DNA of 64,000 bases from Acinetobacter dispersus (GCF_009884975.1 NZ_CP041970.1:2294001-2358000), one strand, 5' to 3'; shown: positions 39,171 through 49,627, numbered from the stretch's first letter. Made by a program: numbers and translations. The notes: generated by a model not told the origin, from the sequence alone.

Positions 39171-40781
39171 TTACAATGTTTCTGATTTTTCAGTAGTGTG
39201 ATGTAATGACTGAGTTACCTGCGTTATCACTTGCGGTGGCGTAGGACTAAATTGATCCTGTTTCAGTGCTTTGGCCAAGCCAAACATATACAGCAAAATA
39301 ATAACGGAGAATGGCAAACCACACAGTACCACAGCGCTTTGCATAGAGTGAAAACTCCCTGCCAACAGCAGCCCGATACTGACAATGGTAATCACCACAG
39401 ACCAGAAAATTCGCAACCAAATCGGTGAGTCACTTTCATTGCTACCCCCTTTCGAGGACAGATTTGCGATCATGAGTGTACCAGAACCCACAGGGGTCAA
39501 AAACAATACGAAACAAATCACAACAACAATCCCAGCAACATAAGGATTGAATGGTAGAAATTCGAGAAGCTTAAATAAGGACAAAGCAGGATCGGTTAAC
39601 ACCAGATCACCTAAGATTTTTTGCTTTTGTTCCAAAATAAAATAGATTGCAGTGTTACCAAAAATCGAGATCCAAGCCAAGGTAAAACCGAGTGGAATCA
39701 GACAGACACCGAGCACAACTTCACGAATAGTACGACCTTTGGAAATACGCGCAATAAACATGCCTACGAATGGTGCCCATGCAATCCACCATGCCCAATA
39801 GAACACTGTCCATGAACCTAACCACTCACCTGCTTTGGCATTGTAGAGGTACATATCAAAGCTCTTCGCTAGAAAATGATCAAGATAATCACCCACGTTC
39901 TGTACTAAACCATTGAGCAAATGGTTGGTTGGTCCTGTGAGGAATACAAACAGCAAGAGCGCATAGAGCAAACGCAAATTGATACGAGATAACCAAGCCA
40001 AGCCCTTTTCAATCCCAACCACGGTGGTCATGGTCGCGACTGACATCATCAGCAACACCACCGTAATTAGAGTGGTTTGGTTATTTGGAATCTCGGGCAA
40101 GAGATAATGTACACCCGAAACCAGTACCAAAGCACCAATACCGAGGTTGGTTACCAAAGAAATGACCGTGGCTAAAATCCCAAAACCATCGACAAAATCA
40201 CCGATCAAACCATGAATACGTTCACCAAAGATTGGATACAGCGCAGAGCGCAACGCCAATGGCAAGTTCTGACGAAATGCAAAATAACCGAGTGTCACAC
40301 CCAATAAGGCATACAATACCCAACCATGAATGCCCCAATGTAAAAAGCTATACATCATGGCATCACGTGCGGCTTGAATGGTTCCACCCTGACCTTCTGG
40401 CGGTCGAATAAAATGGTCAACAGGTTCAGCTACACCGTAATAGAGCAAGGCAATCCCGATTCCTGCGGAAAACAGCATCGACACCCAAGCCAAATAGCCA
40501 AACTCAGGTTTATCGTCATCTTTGCCTAAAGGAATCTGCCCAACCCGAGAAAAGGCCAGCCATGCGACAAAACCCAAACAAACCACAATCACCAGCATGT
40601 AGTACCAACCAAATAATTGGTTCGCCTGCCCTTGTATATAGGTTAACCAGAACTGACTGCGCTGTGGAAACAACACAAACAATAGGCCAAAAATGCCGAT
40701 ACTGATTGCGGAGCTCCAAAAAACAAACAAATTTAAACGTATAGGTTCAGATGGGGACCCGTCATTACTTTCTGACACCAT
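39171..40781 (-). CDS. betT: BCCT choline transporter, short form
   Basis: Second BCCT-family carrier, 536 residues, lacking the long tail of its neighbour. The signature WTVFYWAWWIAWAPFVGMFIARISKGR is intact, as is FSAGIGIALLYYGVAEP near residue 95. It is transcribed divergently from betI across the palindrome at 40,928-40,967, so BetI control is likely. The two transporters look like diverged paralogues; the short one would be the osmolarity-independent choline importer by analogy with A. baylyi. Confidence 0.92.
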   Translation of the reverse strand: MVSESNDGSPSEPIRLNLFVFWSSAISIGIFGLLFVLFPQRSQFWLTYIQGQANQLFGWYYMLVIVVCLGFVAWLAFSRVGQIPLGKDDDKPEFGYLAWVSMLFSAGIGIALLYYGVAEPVDHFIRPPEGQGGTIQAARDAMMYSFLHWGIHGWVLYALLGVTLGYFAFRQNLPLALRSALYPIFGERIHGLIGDFVDGFGILATVISLVTNLGIGALVLVSGVHYLLPEIPNNQTTLITVVLLMMSVATMTTVVGIEKGLAWLSRINLRLLYALLLFVFLTGPTNHLLNGLVQNVGDYLDHFLAKSFDMYLYNAKAGEWLGSWTVFYWAWWIAWAPFVGMFIARISKGRTIREVVLGVCLIPLGFTLAWISIFGNTAIYFILEQKQKILGDLVLTDPALSLFKLLEFLPFNPYVAGIVVVICFVLFLTPVGSGTLMIANLSSKGGSNESDSPIWLRIFWSVVITIVSIGLLLAGSFHSMQSAVVLCGLPFSVIILLYMFGLAKALKQDQFSPTPPQVITQVTQSLHHTTEKSETL

Positions 40782-40927
40782 GTTCTTGCTCCTTGCAATT
40801 GGTGTTTTTTCTTAAAAAATAATGTGATAAGTGTTCAATTCTGCTTATCGCCTTATCCATAAGAATCTTTGATTTATTACGCTACTTCTATTCTTTCCAA
40901 TCAAAAATTCATTGATTTTTACAGATT

Positions 40928-40967
40928 ATACTTTTTATTGATTGAACGTTCAATCAATAAAAAGTAT
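40928..40967. promoter_or_regulatory. 40-bp perfect palindrome, probable BetI operator
   Basis: Bases 40,928-40,967 read identically on both strands without a mismatch; the core is TTGATTGAACGTTCAATCAA. It lies 78 bases before betI and 147 bases before the divergent BCCT gene. BetI represses the bet genes from such an operator in the shared intergenic region and is released by choline; the core TTGAACGTTCAA-like sequence agrees with known BetI sites. Confidence 0.85.
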
Positions 40968-41045
40968 GATAAAAAAATGTTATGATGCTCTACATCGAGA
41001 AATGTTGAATAAAAAGCACCTTGGCAGGGCTTTAAATGGATAAGC

Positions 41046-41672
41046 ATGACAAAGCGTAGAGTAAAACCAGAGCATGTGCGACGTGAAGAAATTATTAGCG
41101 CCGCATTTTATGTAATTTCTGAAGTGGGGTTATCCAATACCACCATTGCACAGATTGCAAAAAAGGCCGAACTATCGACTGGTATTGTGAGTCACTATTT
41201 CGGTGATAAACAAGGATTGATCAATACCTGTATGCAAGAAATGCTCAACGTTTTGCGTCAAAAGACTGACCAATACAAAGCCGAAGCAGATACGCATCCA
41301 GAAAGCCAGATCAAGGCCATTATTGATTCCAACTTCGATATCAGTCAGGTCAACAAACAAGCCATGCGGGTCTGGTTAGACTTTTGGTCTGCCAGTATGC
41401 ACCTTCCCGAACTTGGACGTTTACAACGAATTAATGATCAACGCCTGTATTCCAACTTGAAACATTATTTTCTTATGTTGGTCGATGATAAACAACAGGC
41501 AAGCATCGCTGCTCGCGGATTAGCAGCTTTGATTGACGGATTATGGTTACGCGGCAGTTTAAGTAGTCACGACGAGTTTGACAGCCAACTGGCCCGTTCC
41601 ATTGCTTACGATTATGTAAAAACGCAAATTCAATTTGCGAACAAGCCTTTGCAGGAGAAACAGAATGAGTGA
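41046..41672 (+). CDS. betI: Choline-responsive repressor BetI (TetR family)
   Basis: TetR-family regulator of 208 residues. The N-terminal domain has [23 protein letters not shown] and the recognition stretch [18 protein letters not shown], both characteristic of BetI. The C-terminal half includes [21 protein letters not shown], the BetI choline-sensing region. The stop codon overlaps the betB start by eight bases, so betI and betB are coupled. The 40-bp palindrome upstream is the expected operator. Confidence 0.95.
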   Translation: MTKRRVKPEHVRREEIISAAFYVISEVGLSNTTIAQIAKKAELSTGIVSHYFGDKQGLINTCMQEMLNVLRQKTDQYKAEADTHPESQIKAIIDSNFDISQVNKQAMRVWLDFWSASMHLPELGRLQRINDQRLYSNLKHYFLMLVDDKQQASIAARGLAALIDGLWLRGSLSSHDEFDSQLARSIAYDYVKTQIQFANKPLQEKQNE

Positions 41673-43137
41673 TGCACAAGTTCACCAGCTATATATCCAC
41701 GGACGTTATGTCGCAGCGACCAGTGGCAAAACATTTAACAGCATTAACCCTGCCAACGGTGAAGTGATCGCAACACTTCAACAAGCCTCACAACAAGACA
41801 TTGAAGCGGCTGTTCAAAGCGCACAACAAGGCCAAAAAATCTGGGCAGCGATGACGGCGATGGAGCGTTCACGCATCTTACGTCGTGCAGTTGATATCTT
41901 ACGTGAACGTAATGATGAACTTGCCCAACTCGAAACCCTCGATACCGGTAAAGCCTATAGCGAAACCTCGACCGTGGACATCGTGACAGGCGCGGATGTA
42001 CTCGAATACTACGCAGGTCTTGCAACCGCGATTCAAGGCGAGCAAGTGCCACTGCGCGAATCAAGCTTCTTCTATACCCGCCGTGAACCCCTCGGTGTAG
42101 TGGCTGGTATCGGTGCTTGGAACTATCCAATTCAAATCGCAATGTGGAAATCTGCGCCTGCCCTAGCAGCGGGTAATGCCATGATTTTCAAACCAAGCGA
42201 AACTACGCCGCTGACTGCATTTAAACTTGCTGAAATCTATACCGAAGCGGGCGTACCAGACGGCGTATTTAACGTGGTCCAAGGTGCGGGTCGCGAGATC
42301 GGTCAATGGTTGACCGAACATCCTGTGATTGAAAAAATTTCATTCACTGGTGGTGTTGAGACTGGCAAGAAAGTGATGGCCAGTGCTGCGGGTTCGACCC
42401 TGAAAGAAGTCACCATGGAGCTTGGCGGTAAATCACCCCTGATTATTTGTGATGATGCCAACCTCGACCGTGCTGCAGATATTGCAGTGATGGCGAACTT
42501 CTTTAGCTCAGGTCAAGTCTGCACCAATGGTACCCGTGTGTTTGTACCAAAAGCCTTGCTTGCGGATTTTGAAGCAGCCGTTGTGGAACGTGTAAAACGT
42601 ATCCGTATCGGTGATCCGATGGCTGAGCAAACCAACTTCGGACCTCTCACCAGTTTCCCACATATGGAAAAAGTGTTGTCTTTCATTGAGTCAGGCAAAC
42701 AGCAAGGTGCAAAACTCTTGATCGGTGGTGGCCGTGCCACTGAAGGTGACTTAGCCAAAGGTGCTTATGTACTACCGACTGTATTCAGCAACTGCCAAGA
42801 TGATATGGCAATTGTGCAAGAAGAAATCTTTGGCCCAGTGATGAGCATTCTCAGCTATGAAACTGAGGAAGAAGTGATCCGTCGTGCCAATGACACCACC
42901 TTTGGCTTAGCTGCAGGTGTGGTGACCCAAGACATCACCAAAGCACATCGTATGATTCATAAACTTGAAGCAGGTATCTGCTGGATCAATACCTGGGGCG
43001 AATCGCCTGCGGAAATGCCAGTCGGTGGCTACAAGCAATCTGGTGTTGGTCGTGAAAATGGCTTAACCACTTTGGGTCATTACACCCGTATCAAATCCGT
43101 TCAAGTTGAGTTGGGTGAGTATCACAGCATTTTCTAA
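41665..43137 (+). CDS. betB: Betaine aldehyde dehydrogenase
   Basis: NAD(P)-dependent oxidation of betaine aldehyde to glycine betaine; 490 residues. The cofactor region ([13 protein letters not shown]), catalytic Glu in [12 protein letters not shown] and nucleophilic Cys in [13 protein letters not shown] are all present. The ATG at 41,665 with AGGAG nine bases upstream is chosen over an upstream TTG; it then overlaps betI by eight bases. betA follows 92 bases later, giving the two enzymes of the choline pathway in one operon. Confidence 0.96.
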   Translation: MSDAQVHQLYIHGRYVAATSGKTFNSINPANGEVIATLQQASQQDIEAAVQSAQQGQKIWAAMTAMERSRILRRAVDILRERNDELAQLETLDTGKAYSETSTVDIVTGADVLEYYAGLATAIQGEQVPLRESSFFYTRREPLGVVAGIGAWNYPIQIAMWKSAPALAAGNAMIFKPSETTPLTAFKLAEIYTEAGVPDGVFNVVQGAGREIGQWLTEHPVIEKISFTGGVETGKKVMASAAGSTLKEVTMELGGKSPLIICDDANLDRAADIAVMANFFSSGQVCTNGTRVFVPKALLADFEAAVVERVKRIRIGDPMAEQTNFGPLTSFPHMEKVLSFIESGKQQGAKLLIGGGRATEGDLAKGAYVLPTVFSNCQDDMAIVQEEIFGPVMSILSYETEEEVIRRANDTTFGLAAGVVTQDITKAHRMIHKLEAGICWINTWGESPAEMPVGGYKQSGVGRENGLTTLGHYTRIKSVQVELGEYHSIF

Positions 43138-43229
43138 TGCCCTCAGCTTTCACCCTCAAAATTAATCCTCAATGCCGAGCAATCCCATGATTGCATCGGC
43201 ATCCTCAAGAATAGAAAAAAGGGATAACG

Positions 43230-44924
43230 ATGAATACTCAAGCATATGACTACATTATCATTGGCGCAGGATCTGCCGGAAATGTGCTCGCAACACGTCT
43301 GACTGAAGACAAAGACGTGACTGTTTTATTATTGGAAGCAGGTGGTCCAGACTACCGTTTAGATTTCCGTACTCAAATGCCAGCTGCTTTGGCTTTTCCT
43401 TTACAAGGTCGTCGCTATAACTGGGCCTATGAAACCGATCCTGAACCACACATGAACAATCGCCGTATGGAATGTGGTCGTGGTAAGGGCTTAGGTGGTT
43501 CTTCATTGATTAATGGCATGTGCTATATACGTGGTAATGCCATGGACTTGGATCAGTGGGCAACAATGAAAGGTCTGGAAGACTGGACCTATGCAGACTG
43601 CTTGCCGTATTACAAAAAAGCCGAAACTCGTGATATCGGTGGTAATGACTACCACGGTGACAAAGGCCCTGTGTCAGTGGCAACCCCTAAAAATGGCAAC
43701 AATGTCTTGTTCCATGCCATGGTTGAAGCAGGCGTACAAGCGGGTTATCCACGTACCGATGACTTAAATGGTTATCAACAAGAAGGCTTTGGTCCAATGG
43801 ACCGTACTGTGACCCCAAAAGGTCGTCGCTCAAGTACTGCCCGTGGTTATCTGGATCTAGCCAAAGGTCGTCCGAATTTGACCATCGTCACGCATGCCAC
43901 CACCAATAAAATCTTGTTTAATCAAAAACAGGCGGTGGGTGTGGAATATATTATTGGTGCAGACAAAGCCAATATGAAACAGGCACAAGCGAAACGTGAA
44001 GTCTTGCTCTGTGCAGGTGCAATTGCATCGCCACAAATCTTGCAACGCTCAGGTGTGGGTGAAAGCAACTTCCTGAAATCGATGGATATTGATGTCGTGC
44101 ATGATTTGCCGGGTGTGGGTGAGAACCTGCAAGATCACTTGGAAATGTACTTGCAATATCAATGCAAGCAACCAGTATCACTCTACCCTGCACTGCAATG
44201 GTATAACCAGCCTGCGATTGGTGCTGAATGGTTATTCAATGGTACAGGTGTGGGTGCAAGCAACCAGTTCGAAGCGGGTGGCTTTATCCGTAGCTCGGAA
44301 GAGTTTGACTGGCCGAATATCCAATATCACTTCTTACCTGTTGCGATTAACTACAACGGTAGTAATGCAGTAAAAGAGCATGGCTTCCAAGCGCATGTCG
44401 GTTCAATGCGCTCACCATCACGTGGTCGCATCAAGCTGAAATCCAAAGATCCGTTTGAGCATCCAAGTATTCTGTTCAACTACATGTCAACTGAACAAGA
44501 CTGGCGTGAATTCCGTGATGCGATCCGTATTACCCGTGAAATCATGGCTCAGCCTGCGCTTGATCCGTATCGTGGTGAGGAAATCAGTCCGGGTAAACAT
44601 ATCCAGACCGATGCAGAACTAGATGAATTCGTCCGTACGCATGCGGAAACAGCATTTCACCCATCATGCAGCTGTAAGATGGGCGAAGATGAGATGGCTG
44701 TAGTCGATGGCCAAGGTCGCGTCCATGGTGTACAAGGCTTACGTGTAGTCGATGCCTCAATTATGCCGTTGATCATTACAGGTAACTTGAATGCCACCAC
44801 GATTATGATCGCAGAAAAAATTGCCGACAAAATCCGTGGCAAAAAACTCCCTCGTTCTGAAGCGGCTTATTACAAAGCGGGTACAGCACCTGTACGTCAA
44901 GCACCGTTACGTCCAATACAATAA
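43230..44924 (+). CDS. betA: Choline dehydrogenase
   Basis: FAD-dependent GMC oxidoreductase of 564 residues that oxidises choline to betaine aldehyde at the membrane. The N-terminal FAD motif is [21 protein letters not shown] signature 1 is visible in [21 protein letters not shown], split around residue 90, and the catalytic His segment is [11 protein letters not shown]. The C-terminal [25 protein letters not shown] is typical. A GGGATAACG site precedes the ATG. The choline dehydrogenase call is supported by its bet operon position, which separates it from the other GMC enzyme at 47.4 kb. Confidence 0.96.
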   Translation: MNTQAYDYIIIGAGSAGNVLATRLTEDKDVTVLLLEAGGPDYRLDFRTQMPAALAFPLQGRRYNWAYETDPEPHMNNRRMECGRGKGLGGSSLINGMCYIRGNAMDLDQWATMKGLEDWTYADCLPYYKKAETRDIGGNDYHGDKGPVSVATPKNGNNVLFHAMVEAGVQAGYPRTDDLNGYQQEGFGPMDRTVTPKGRRSSTARGYLDLAKGRPNLTIVTHATTNKILFNQKQAVGVEYIIGADKANMKQAQAKREVLLCAGAIASPQILQRSGVGESNFLKSMDIDVVHDLPGVGENLQDHLEMYLQYQCKQPVSLYPALQWYNQPAIGAEWLFNGTGVGASNQFEAGGFIRSSEEFDWPNIQYHFLPVAINYNGSNAVKEHGFQAHVGSMRSPSRGRIKLKSKDPFEHPSILFNYMSTEQDWREFRDAIRITREIMAQPALDPYRGEEISPGKHIQTDAELDEFVRTHAETAFHPSCSCKMGEDEMAVVDGQGRVHGVQGLRVVDASIMPLIITGNLNATTIMIAEKIADKIRGKKLPRSEAAYYKAGTAPVRQAPLRPIQ

Positions 44925-44946
44925 GCAAGAAATTCCTTTAGGGGAT

Positions 44947-44970
44947 ACCCGAAGCAAAGCTTCGGGTTTT
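44947..44970 (+). terminator. Intrinsic terminator of the bet operon
   Basis: Stem CCCGAAGC / GCTTCGGG around AAA with a following TTTT, 23 bases after betA. It is only about 20 bases before the next start codon, so partial read-through into the porin gene is possible. Confidence 0.75.
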
Positions 44971-44987
44971 ACTTCATTCAGGGAGAA

Positions 44988-45773
44988 ATGATGAAAAAAA
45001 CCTTATTTTTAATTGTACCTTTGGCTTTTTATTTTCAAAGCACCCACGCCACTGAAACCACCTCACCCTACTCAGCCAATATCACTGCGGCTAGCCAATA
45101 CGTTTCTCGCGGTTTTCAACAAACTTGGGGCAAACCTGCCTTACAAGGTGGACTGGATTACAACCATGCCAGCGGTTTTTATGCAGGGACTTGGGCATCG
45201 ACGGTAAGTGATCATTTTATTCGTGATGCCTCGGTCGAGTGGGATGTGTATACTGGCTATAGCCGCAGTTTTGGCGATTTAACTATTGGCACCAAAGTCG
45301 CCTATTACTATTATCCAGGGGCAAAAACCACTGCTGATACAGGCAATACCCGTTTTGATTATGGGGAAATTATCCCTGAGATCAGCTATGGGCCGCTTAG
45401 CGTTAAATATGCGATTACCTATACCCAAGATTATTTCGGCAATAACTCGGATACTTTGGGCATCGGCAACAATAAGCATTCACGTGGTTCGGGCTATTTA
45501 GATGTCAATTGGCATCAACCGATTACACAAGGTTGGTCTGTCGATGCCCATTATGGCAACCAACGCATTAAAAACTTTTCTGCAGCAAGCTTTCAAGATG
45601 CCAGTTTTGCCGTCAACAAAGAACTGCCATATAACCTTTCAAGCAGCTTGACCTATAGCAAAGCATGGGATAAAGACGGTTTTTATCAGCAATACAGCAA
45701 TGGTAATCCCAATGCCAAAGTCTCTAATCCAATTGATTCAACCGTAACCCTGTCATTGACCAAAAGTTTCTAA
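44988..45773 (+). CDS. TorF-family putative outer-membrane porin
   Basis: Predicted outer-membrane beta-barrel of 261 residues. A Sec signal (KTLFLIVPLAFYFQSTHA) is followed by SANITAASQYVSRGFQQTWGKPALQGGLDY, a pattern of the TIGR02001/TorF family, and by alternating amphipathic strands ending in a C-terminal aromatic residue (SLTKSF), the barrel-assembly signal. GGGAG precedes the ATG. The substrate is unknown; the place right after betA suggests choline, betaine or related compounds, but this is inference. Confidence 0.82.
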   Translation: MMKKTLFLIVPLAFYFQSTHATETTSPYSANITAASQYVSRGFQQTWGKPALQGGLDYNHASGFYAGTWASTVSDHFIRDASVEWDVYTGYSRSFGDLTIGTKVAYYYYPGAKTTADTGNTRFDYGEIIPEISYGPLSVKYAITYTQDYFGNNSDTLGIGNNKHSRGSGYLDVNWHQPITQGWSVDAHYGNQRIKNFSAASFQDASFAVNKELPYNLSSSLTYSKAWDKDGFYQQYSNGNPNAKVSNPIDSTVTLSLTKSF

Positions 45774-45799
45774 TCCAAGTGGGATCAAGACTTCTGACA

Positions 45800-45832
45800 T
45801 AAAAAAGCCGCTTCATTGAAAGCGGCTTTTTA
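45800..45832. terminator. Bidirectional terminator between porin and alcohol dehydrogenase genes
   Basis: Stem AAAAAGCCGCTT / AAGCGGCTTTTT with a five-base loop between the convergent genes. Confidence 0.88.
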
Positions 45833-45844
45833 GAATCTTGAATA

Positions 45845-47020
45845 TTAAGGCTTGATCAGTTCAATCGTTGAACCTGCACGTTTTGGATCAATCAAAATCT
45901 TGGCATGTTGCTCTGGGTCGCGTAGCGCCTCAAAGGCATTGCCGACGCCTTCCAAACCGACCACACCCGTGATCAATGGTGAACAATCAACTTTACCTTC
46001 CGCAATCATATGCAAGGTGTCACGGAACTCAAGTGGGGTATAACCTAGCACATACTGGATTTCTAATTCCTTATTGATCGCCAACGCAGGTTCGATCTTA
46101 TCACTTTGCATACAAACCCCCACTCCGACAATACGTGAGAATAGCGGTGCGCCCTCTAAGATCTGCTGCATAATCCCAGCCACACCCACACACTCAAAAA
46201 TCACAGGACGTTTTGGTAATATCCCAAGTTTATCCCCTACGCGCATGGCATTGACCCACGGTAATGAGTACGTCTGAACCTTGTCAAAAATTCCCATGCC
46301 CATATTCACTGCTTCAGAGACATTGCCCAATAAGCCAAGCTCTTTCCAACTACCAAATGGAGACTGTTGTTTAGGATCAATCAAGACATCCGCACCACAT
46401 TGCTCGGCCAGACGACGACGGTTCGGTGAAAAATCACTGGCAATCACGGTTTTAACGCCTGCTGCTTTGAGCATAATAATTACACCCAAACCGACAGGGC
46501 CACAGCCAATCACAATCGCAGGCTCGTTTTTCTTGATTCGACTACGACGTACCGCATGTAAGGCAACTGCCATTGGCTCAGTCAGTGCAGCACGATCCGC
46601 ATCTAGGCCATTAGGCACTTCAAACATTAAACTCGATTGTACCAAGACCTGTTCTGCATAACCGCCAGAAGCACTTGGCGACAGCCCTGTAGGCACATAA
46701 CCTTGCGGATCAACATTTAACAATGGCATGGCACACACCAAAGTATCCGCTTTCAATTTACGGCGTGTTTTTGGACCATAATCCAAGACTTTACCGCAGA
46801 ACTCATGACCGAAAACCAATTTATCAGAGGACTTTGCAACTCCATTGAACCCGACTCGTGCTGCCAAATCATGCATGTGATCACAGTGATGTTGCATGTG
46901 TAAATCTGAACCACAGATACCGCAACGTACGACTTCAAGTAAGACTTGCCCTTTTGCAGGAACCAATTGAAGACTGTCTTCTAGTTTTAACTCAGCGTTA
47001 TGACAAATCAGAGATTTCAT
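45845..47020 (-). CDS. Zinc-type medium-chain alcohol dehydrogenase family protein
   Basis: NAD(P)-dependent MDR-family dehydrogenase of 391 residues. The catalytic zinc region is present (RCGICGSDLHMQHH and GHEFCGKV), as is the Rossmann glycine motif VIGCGPVGLGV. The four-cysteine structural-zinc loop normal in alcohol and threonine dehydrogenases is missing: the stretch DTLVCAMPLLNVDPQGYVPTG has only one Cys. The substrate is not certain; secondary-alcohol or butanediol-type activity is possible. It stands alone between terminators. Confidence 0.85.
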   Translation of the reverse strand: MKSLICHNAELKLEDSLQLVPAKGQVLLEVVRCGICGSDLHMQHHCDHMHDLAARVGFNGVAKSSDKLVFGHEFCGKVLDYGPKTRRKLKADTLVCAMPLLNVDPQGYVPTGLSPSASGGYAEQVLVQSSLMFEVPNGLDADRAALTEPMAVALHAVRRSRIKKNEPAIVIGCGPVGLGVIIMLKAAGVKTVIASDFSPNRRRLAEQCGADVLIDPKQQSPFGSWKELGLLGNVSEAVNMGMGIFDKVQTYSLPWVNAMRVGDKLGILPKRPVIFECVGVAGIMQQILEGAPLFSRIVGVGVCMQSDKIEPALAINKELEIQYVLGYTPLEFRDTLHMIAEGKVDCSPLITGVVGLEGVGNAFEALRDPEQHAKILIDPKRAGSTIELIKP

Positions 47021-47374
47021 AGGATGCTTTCCTTTTTTGTTTTATTCCCATTGTTCACTTTTAGCACTTTGACCTGCTGCAATGCCAAGCAAACAATACA
47101 TGCCTCAATCCTGACAAGGATAATTGTCAAAAACTATGACCGAAACATCAATATATCGAAGCAATAAAGTCAGCACTGCACATTTATTTATAATAATTAG
47201 ACTCAAATGATTTTTTAATTATCACATAACAATCGTAAATGCCCCGCTCAATTGTTTCGCTATGCACTGGAAAATTATAATTTTACCTTTCCGCATATGC
47301 TGGAAACGCCACGCAACTCCACTGAAAATCAAAAGAGCTAAGATATTTCTACCTTAGCTCTGATAACGCATAGC
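47021..47374 (-). other. Intergenic region upstream of the alcohol dehydrogenase, with GMC... terminator-free left part
   Basis: 354 bases upstream of the alcohol dehydrogenase gene. It is AT-rich, has no ORF and no clear promoter that I can defend. The right-hand end holds the hairpin listed separately at 47,331-47,361. Confidence 0.4.
47331..47361 (-). terminator. Intrinsic terminator of the GMC oxidoreductase gene
   Basis: AGAGCTAAG (47,334-47,342) pairs perfectly with CTTAGCTCT (47,353-47,361). On the minus strand the stem is followed by TTTT. It lies just past the GMC stop codon. Confidence 0.75.
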
Positions 47375-48979
47375 TTACTTCCACGTTTGACGAATCAAAT
47401 CCACCGCTTTCTCAGCAATCATAATCGTCGGTGCATTGGTATTGCCATTCACCACTGTTGGCATAATCGACGCATCAATAACTCGCAGCCCCTCTATGCC
47501 ATATACTTTCAGTTCAGGATCGACCACTGCCATCTCATCCACACCCATTTTACAACTACCGACTGGGTGATACACCGTATCGACACGTTGACGTAAAATC
47601 TCACGAATTTCATCATCAGACTGCACATTGGCAGTAAACATATCTTCTTTAATTTTTTCACTTAAAGCAGGAGCGTTCATCAACTTTTGTGTGACCTTGT
47701 AGCCATCGACCATATCCTGAAGATCTTGTTCATCCTCAAGGAATTTAAAATCAATCAACAATGGATCATCCACATTTTTACCACTGAGTTTGACCGAACC
47801 ACGTGCACGCGGATTCAACAAACACACATGGCATGAAATCCCATGCCCCATATGCATGGTTCGAGCATGGTTATCTACTACAGCAATGACAAAATGCAGC
47901 TGTAAGTTAGGTTTATCTAGCTCAGGACGGCTTTTTAAGAAACCGCCACATTCCGCATAGTTAGTGGTAATCAAACCACGACGCTCTTTACGATAACGTC
48001 CAATCTGCTTGACTAGATCGAGGCTTCCACCCACTGACACCCCAAAGGTTCCATCCATTTGCTTGGTCTTATAAGCAAAAATAAAATCAGGATGGTCATG
48101 CAGATTTTCACCCACACCTGCTAAATCTTTAACAACGGGAATGCCGTGCTTTTCAAGCTCTTGGCGGGGACCAATACCAGACAGCATCAACACTTGTGGC
48201 GATTGGAATGCACCCGCTGATAAAAGCACTTCTTTATTGGCTTGGACAATCGTGGTTTGGCCTTTATGTTTATATTCAACCCCGACAGCACGACCATTTT
48301 CAATCACAATGCGAGAAACACTAGCTTGCGTAATCACCTGTAGATTCGGACGCGTGCCCAAATATGGGAACAAATAACCTCGGGCAGCACTCCAGCGTTC
48401 GCCATTTTTTTGCGTAACTTGATAAACGCCAAGCCCTTCTTGTTCAGCGCCATTGAAGTCATCATTCAGTGGATAATCCACCTGCTTCGCCGCTTCAATA
48501 AAGGTCTTTTGATAAGGATTGTCTGAACGTAATTCACTAACATTGAGGGGACCATGCTGTCCATGATATTCATTGCGAATGCGCTCGTTATGTTCTGATT
48601 TTATAAAATATGGCAATACATCTTGATACGACCAGCCTGTATTACCCAATGCAGCCCAATGATCATAATCACTGTGATGTCCACGAACGTATACCATCGC
48701 ATTGATGGCAGAACTACCGCCTAAGCACTTACCTCGCGGTTGATAGCCTTTTCGGCCATTTAAGCCTTTTTGTGGAATTGTTTCTAAAGCCCAGTTATTA
48801 ATCTTGGTTGGAATACTAATCACTGCTGCCGAAGGTGTATTCACCAGCCAACTATTCCCATCACCGCCAGCTTCTAATAAACATACCGAAATATTTGGAT
48901 TTTCTGATAATCGCCCAGCCAGTACCGAACCTGCTGAACCACCACCTATAATTACAAAATCAAAAGCTGTTTCTGTCAT
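47375..48979 (-). CDS. GMC-family FAD oxidoreductase (alcohol dehydrogenase/choline dehydrogenase-like)
   Basis: FAD enzyme of about 534 residues in the GMC family. FAD motif FDFVIIGGGSAGSVLAGRL at the start, GMC signature GKCLGGSSAINAMVYVRGH near residue 80, and the active-site His segment YHPVGSCKMG near the C-terminus are visible. It resembles AlkJ-type membrane alcohol dehydrogenases at least as much as BetA. Several in-frame starts exist; the Met at 48,979 (MTETAFDF) is chosen because it places the FAD motif at the usual distance. Extra upstream codons to 49,063 start with TTG and look unlike the family. Confidence 0.87.
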   Translation of the reverse strand: MTETAFDFVIIGGGSAGSVLAGRLSENPNISVCLLEAGGDGNSWLVNTPSAAVISIPTKINNWALETIPQKGLNGRKGYQPRGKCLGGSSAINAMVYVRGHHSDYDHWAALGNTGWSYQDVLPYFIKSEHNERIRNEYHGQHGPLNVSELRSDNPYQKTFIEAAKQVDYPLNDDFNGAEQEGLGVYQVTQKNGERWSAARGYLFPYLGTRPNLQVITQASVSRIVIENGRAVGVEYKHKGQTTIVQANKEVLLSAGAFQSPQVLMLSGIGPRQELEKHGIPVVKDLAGVGENLHDHPDFIFAYKTKQMDGTFGVSVGGSLDLVKQIGRYRKERRGLITTNYAECGGFLKSRPELDKPNLQLHFVIAVVDNHARTMHMGHGISCHVCLLNPRARGSVKLSGKNVDDPLLIDFKFLEDEQDLQDMVDGYKVTQKLMNAPALSEKIKEDMFTANVQSDDEIREILRQRVDTVYHPVGSCKMGVDEMAVVDPELKVYGIEGLRVIDASIMPTVVNGNTNAPTIMIAEKAVDLIRQTWK

Positions 48980-49063
48980 CGCTATACTCTGTTTTTTCTT
49001 TTTAAAAAGTGGAAGCATTATGCCGAACACGGCATTTAAATACTGTTGTAGTTGTCTAACCAA

Positions 49064-49434
49064 TTCATATTAATATAAGCAACTTAACTGGATCATCATC
49101 AAAGCGCAATAGCCAAATCAAGCAAGCCAATTGCGATAAATCATCAATTTTTTGAAACTCAACATCCTTCTTTTTCTTCTAACTTTTAGTTTTAGATATT
49201 TGATATGTTATTCATCAGCTTTTTTACCAAGAAAATAATTTCAAATAGATTAAAACCATAAATATCAGCGTGATAAATAGACCTAGGAAGAAGCATTTTC
49301 AAATCATTTATAATTTTTTAAATTTTAAGTAATACATCTAATGCGTTATAAATATCATGTTTATTAAATATGAAAAAATCCAGACGTAAAAAAAACCGCT
49401 AACTAAGCGGCTTCTTATCTCATCTTTAAGATGA
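49064..49434. other. Intergenic region between GMC gene and tRNA cluster
   Basis: 371 bases, very AT-rich, without ORF. It should contain the GMC promoter on the minus strand, but no convincing -35/-10 pair is seen. At the right end, stem CCGCT / AGCGG (49,388-49,412) followed on the minus strand by a long T run is the terminator of the tRNA operon. Confidence 0.45.
49388..49412 (-). terminator. Terminator of the tRNA operon
   Basis: On the minus strand GCCGCT / AGCGGT with a five-base loop is followed by eight or more T, 23 bases past the last tRNA. Confidence 0.85.
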
Positions 49435-49511
49435 TGGTCGGAGCAGTAGGATTCGAACCTACGACCCCCTGGTCCCAAACCAGGTGCACTACCAGGCTGT
49501 GCTATGCTCCG
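49435..49511 (-). tRNA. tRNA-Pro (TGG), distal copy
   Basis: 77 bases with an encoded CCA end. Acceptor stem CGGAGCA/TGCTCCG, anticodon loop TTTGGGA giving anticodon TGG, T loop GGTTCGAATCC. It is identical in sequence to the tRNA at 49,773-49,849. Confidence 0.97.
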
Positions 49512-49515
49512 AAAT

Positions 49516-49592
49516 TGGGGTGAATGACGGGATTCGAACCCGCGACAACCGGAATCACAATCCGGGGCTCTACCAACTGAGCTACATCCACC
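49516..49592 (-). tRNA. tRNA-His (GTG)
   Basis: 77 bases including the encoded CCA and the extra G at -1 that marks histidine tRNAs. Anticodon loop TTGTGAT gives GTG; the discriminator base is C, opposite G-1. T loop GGTTCGAATCC. Confidence 0.97.
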
Positions 49593-49627
49593 ATCAAAAC
49601 TTTGATTCTATATACCAAGCTGCCAAA

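Noticed and set aside
41635..41664. Upstream TTG extension of betB
   Set aside because: AGGAG and the family N-terminus ([13 protein letters not shown]) fix the start at 41,665.
43138..43229. Possible hairpin between betB and betA
   Set aside because: Short complementary patches (GATTGC-type) are too weak to support a terminator or attenuator.
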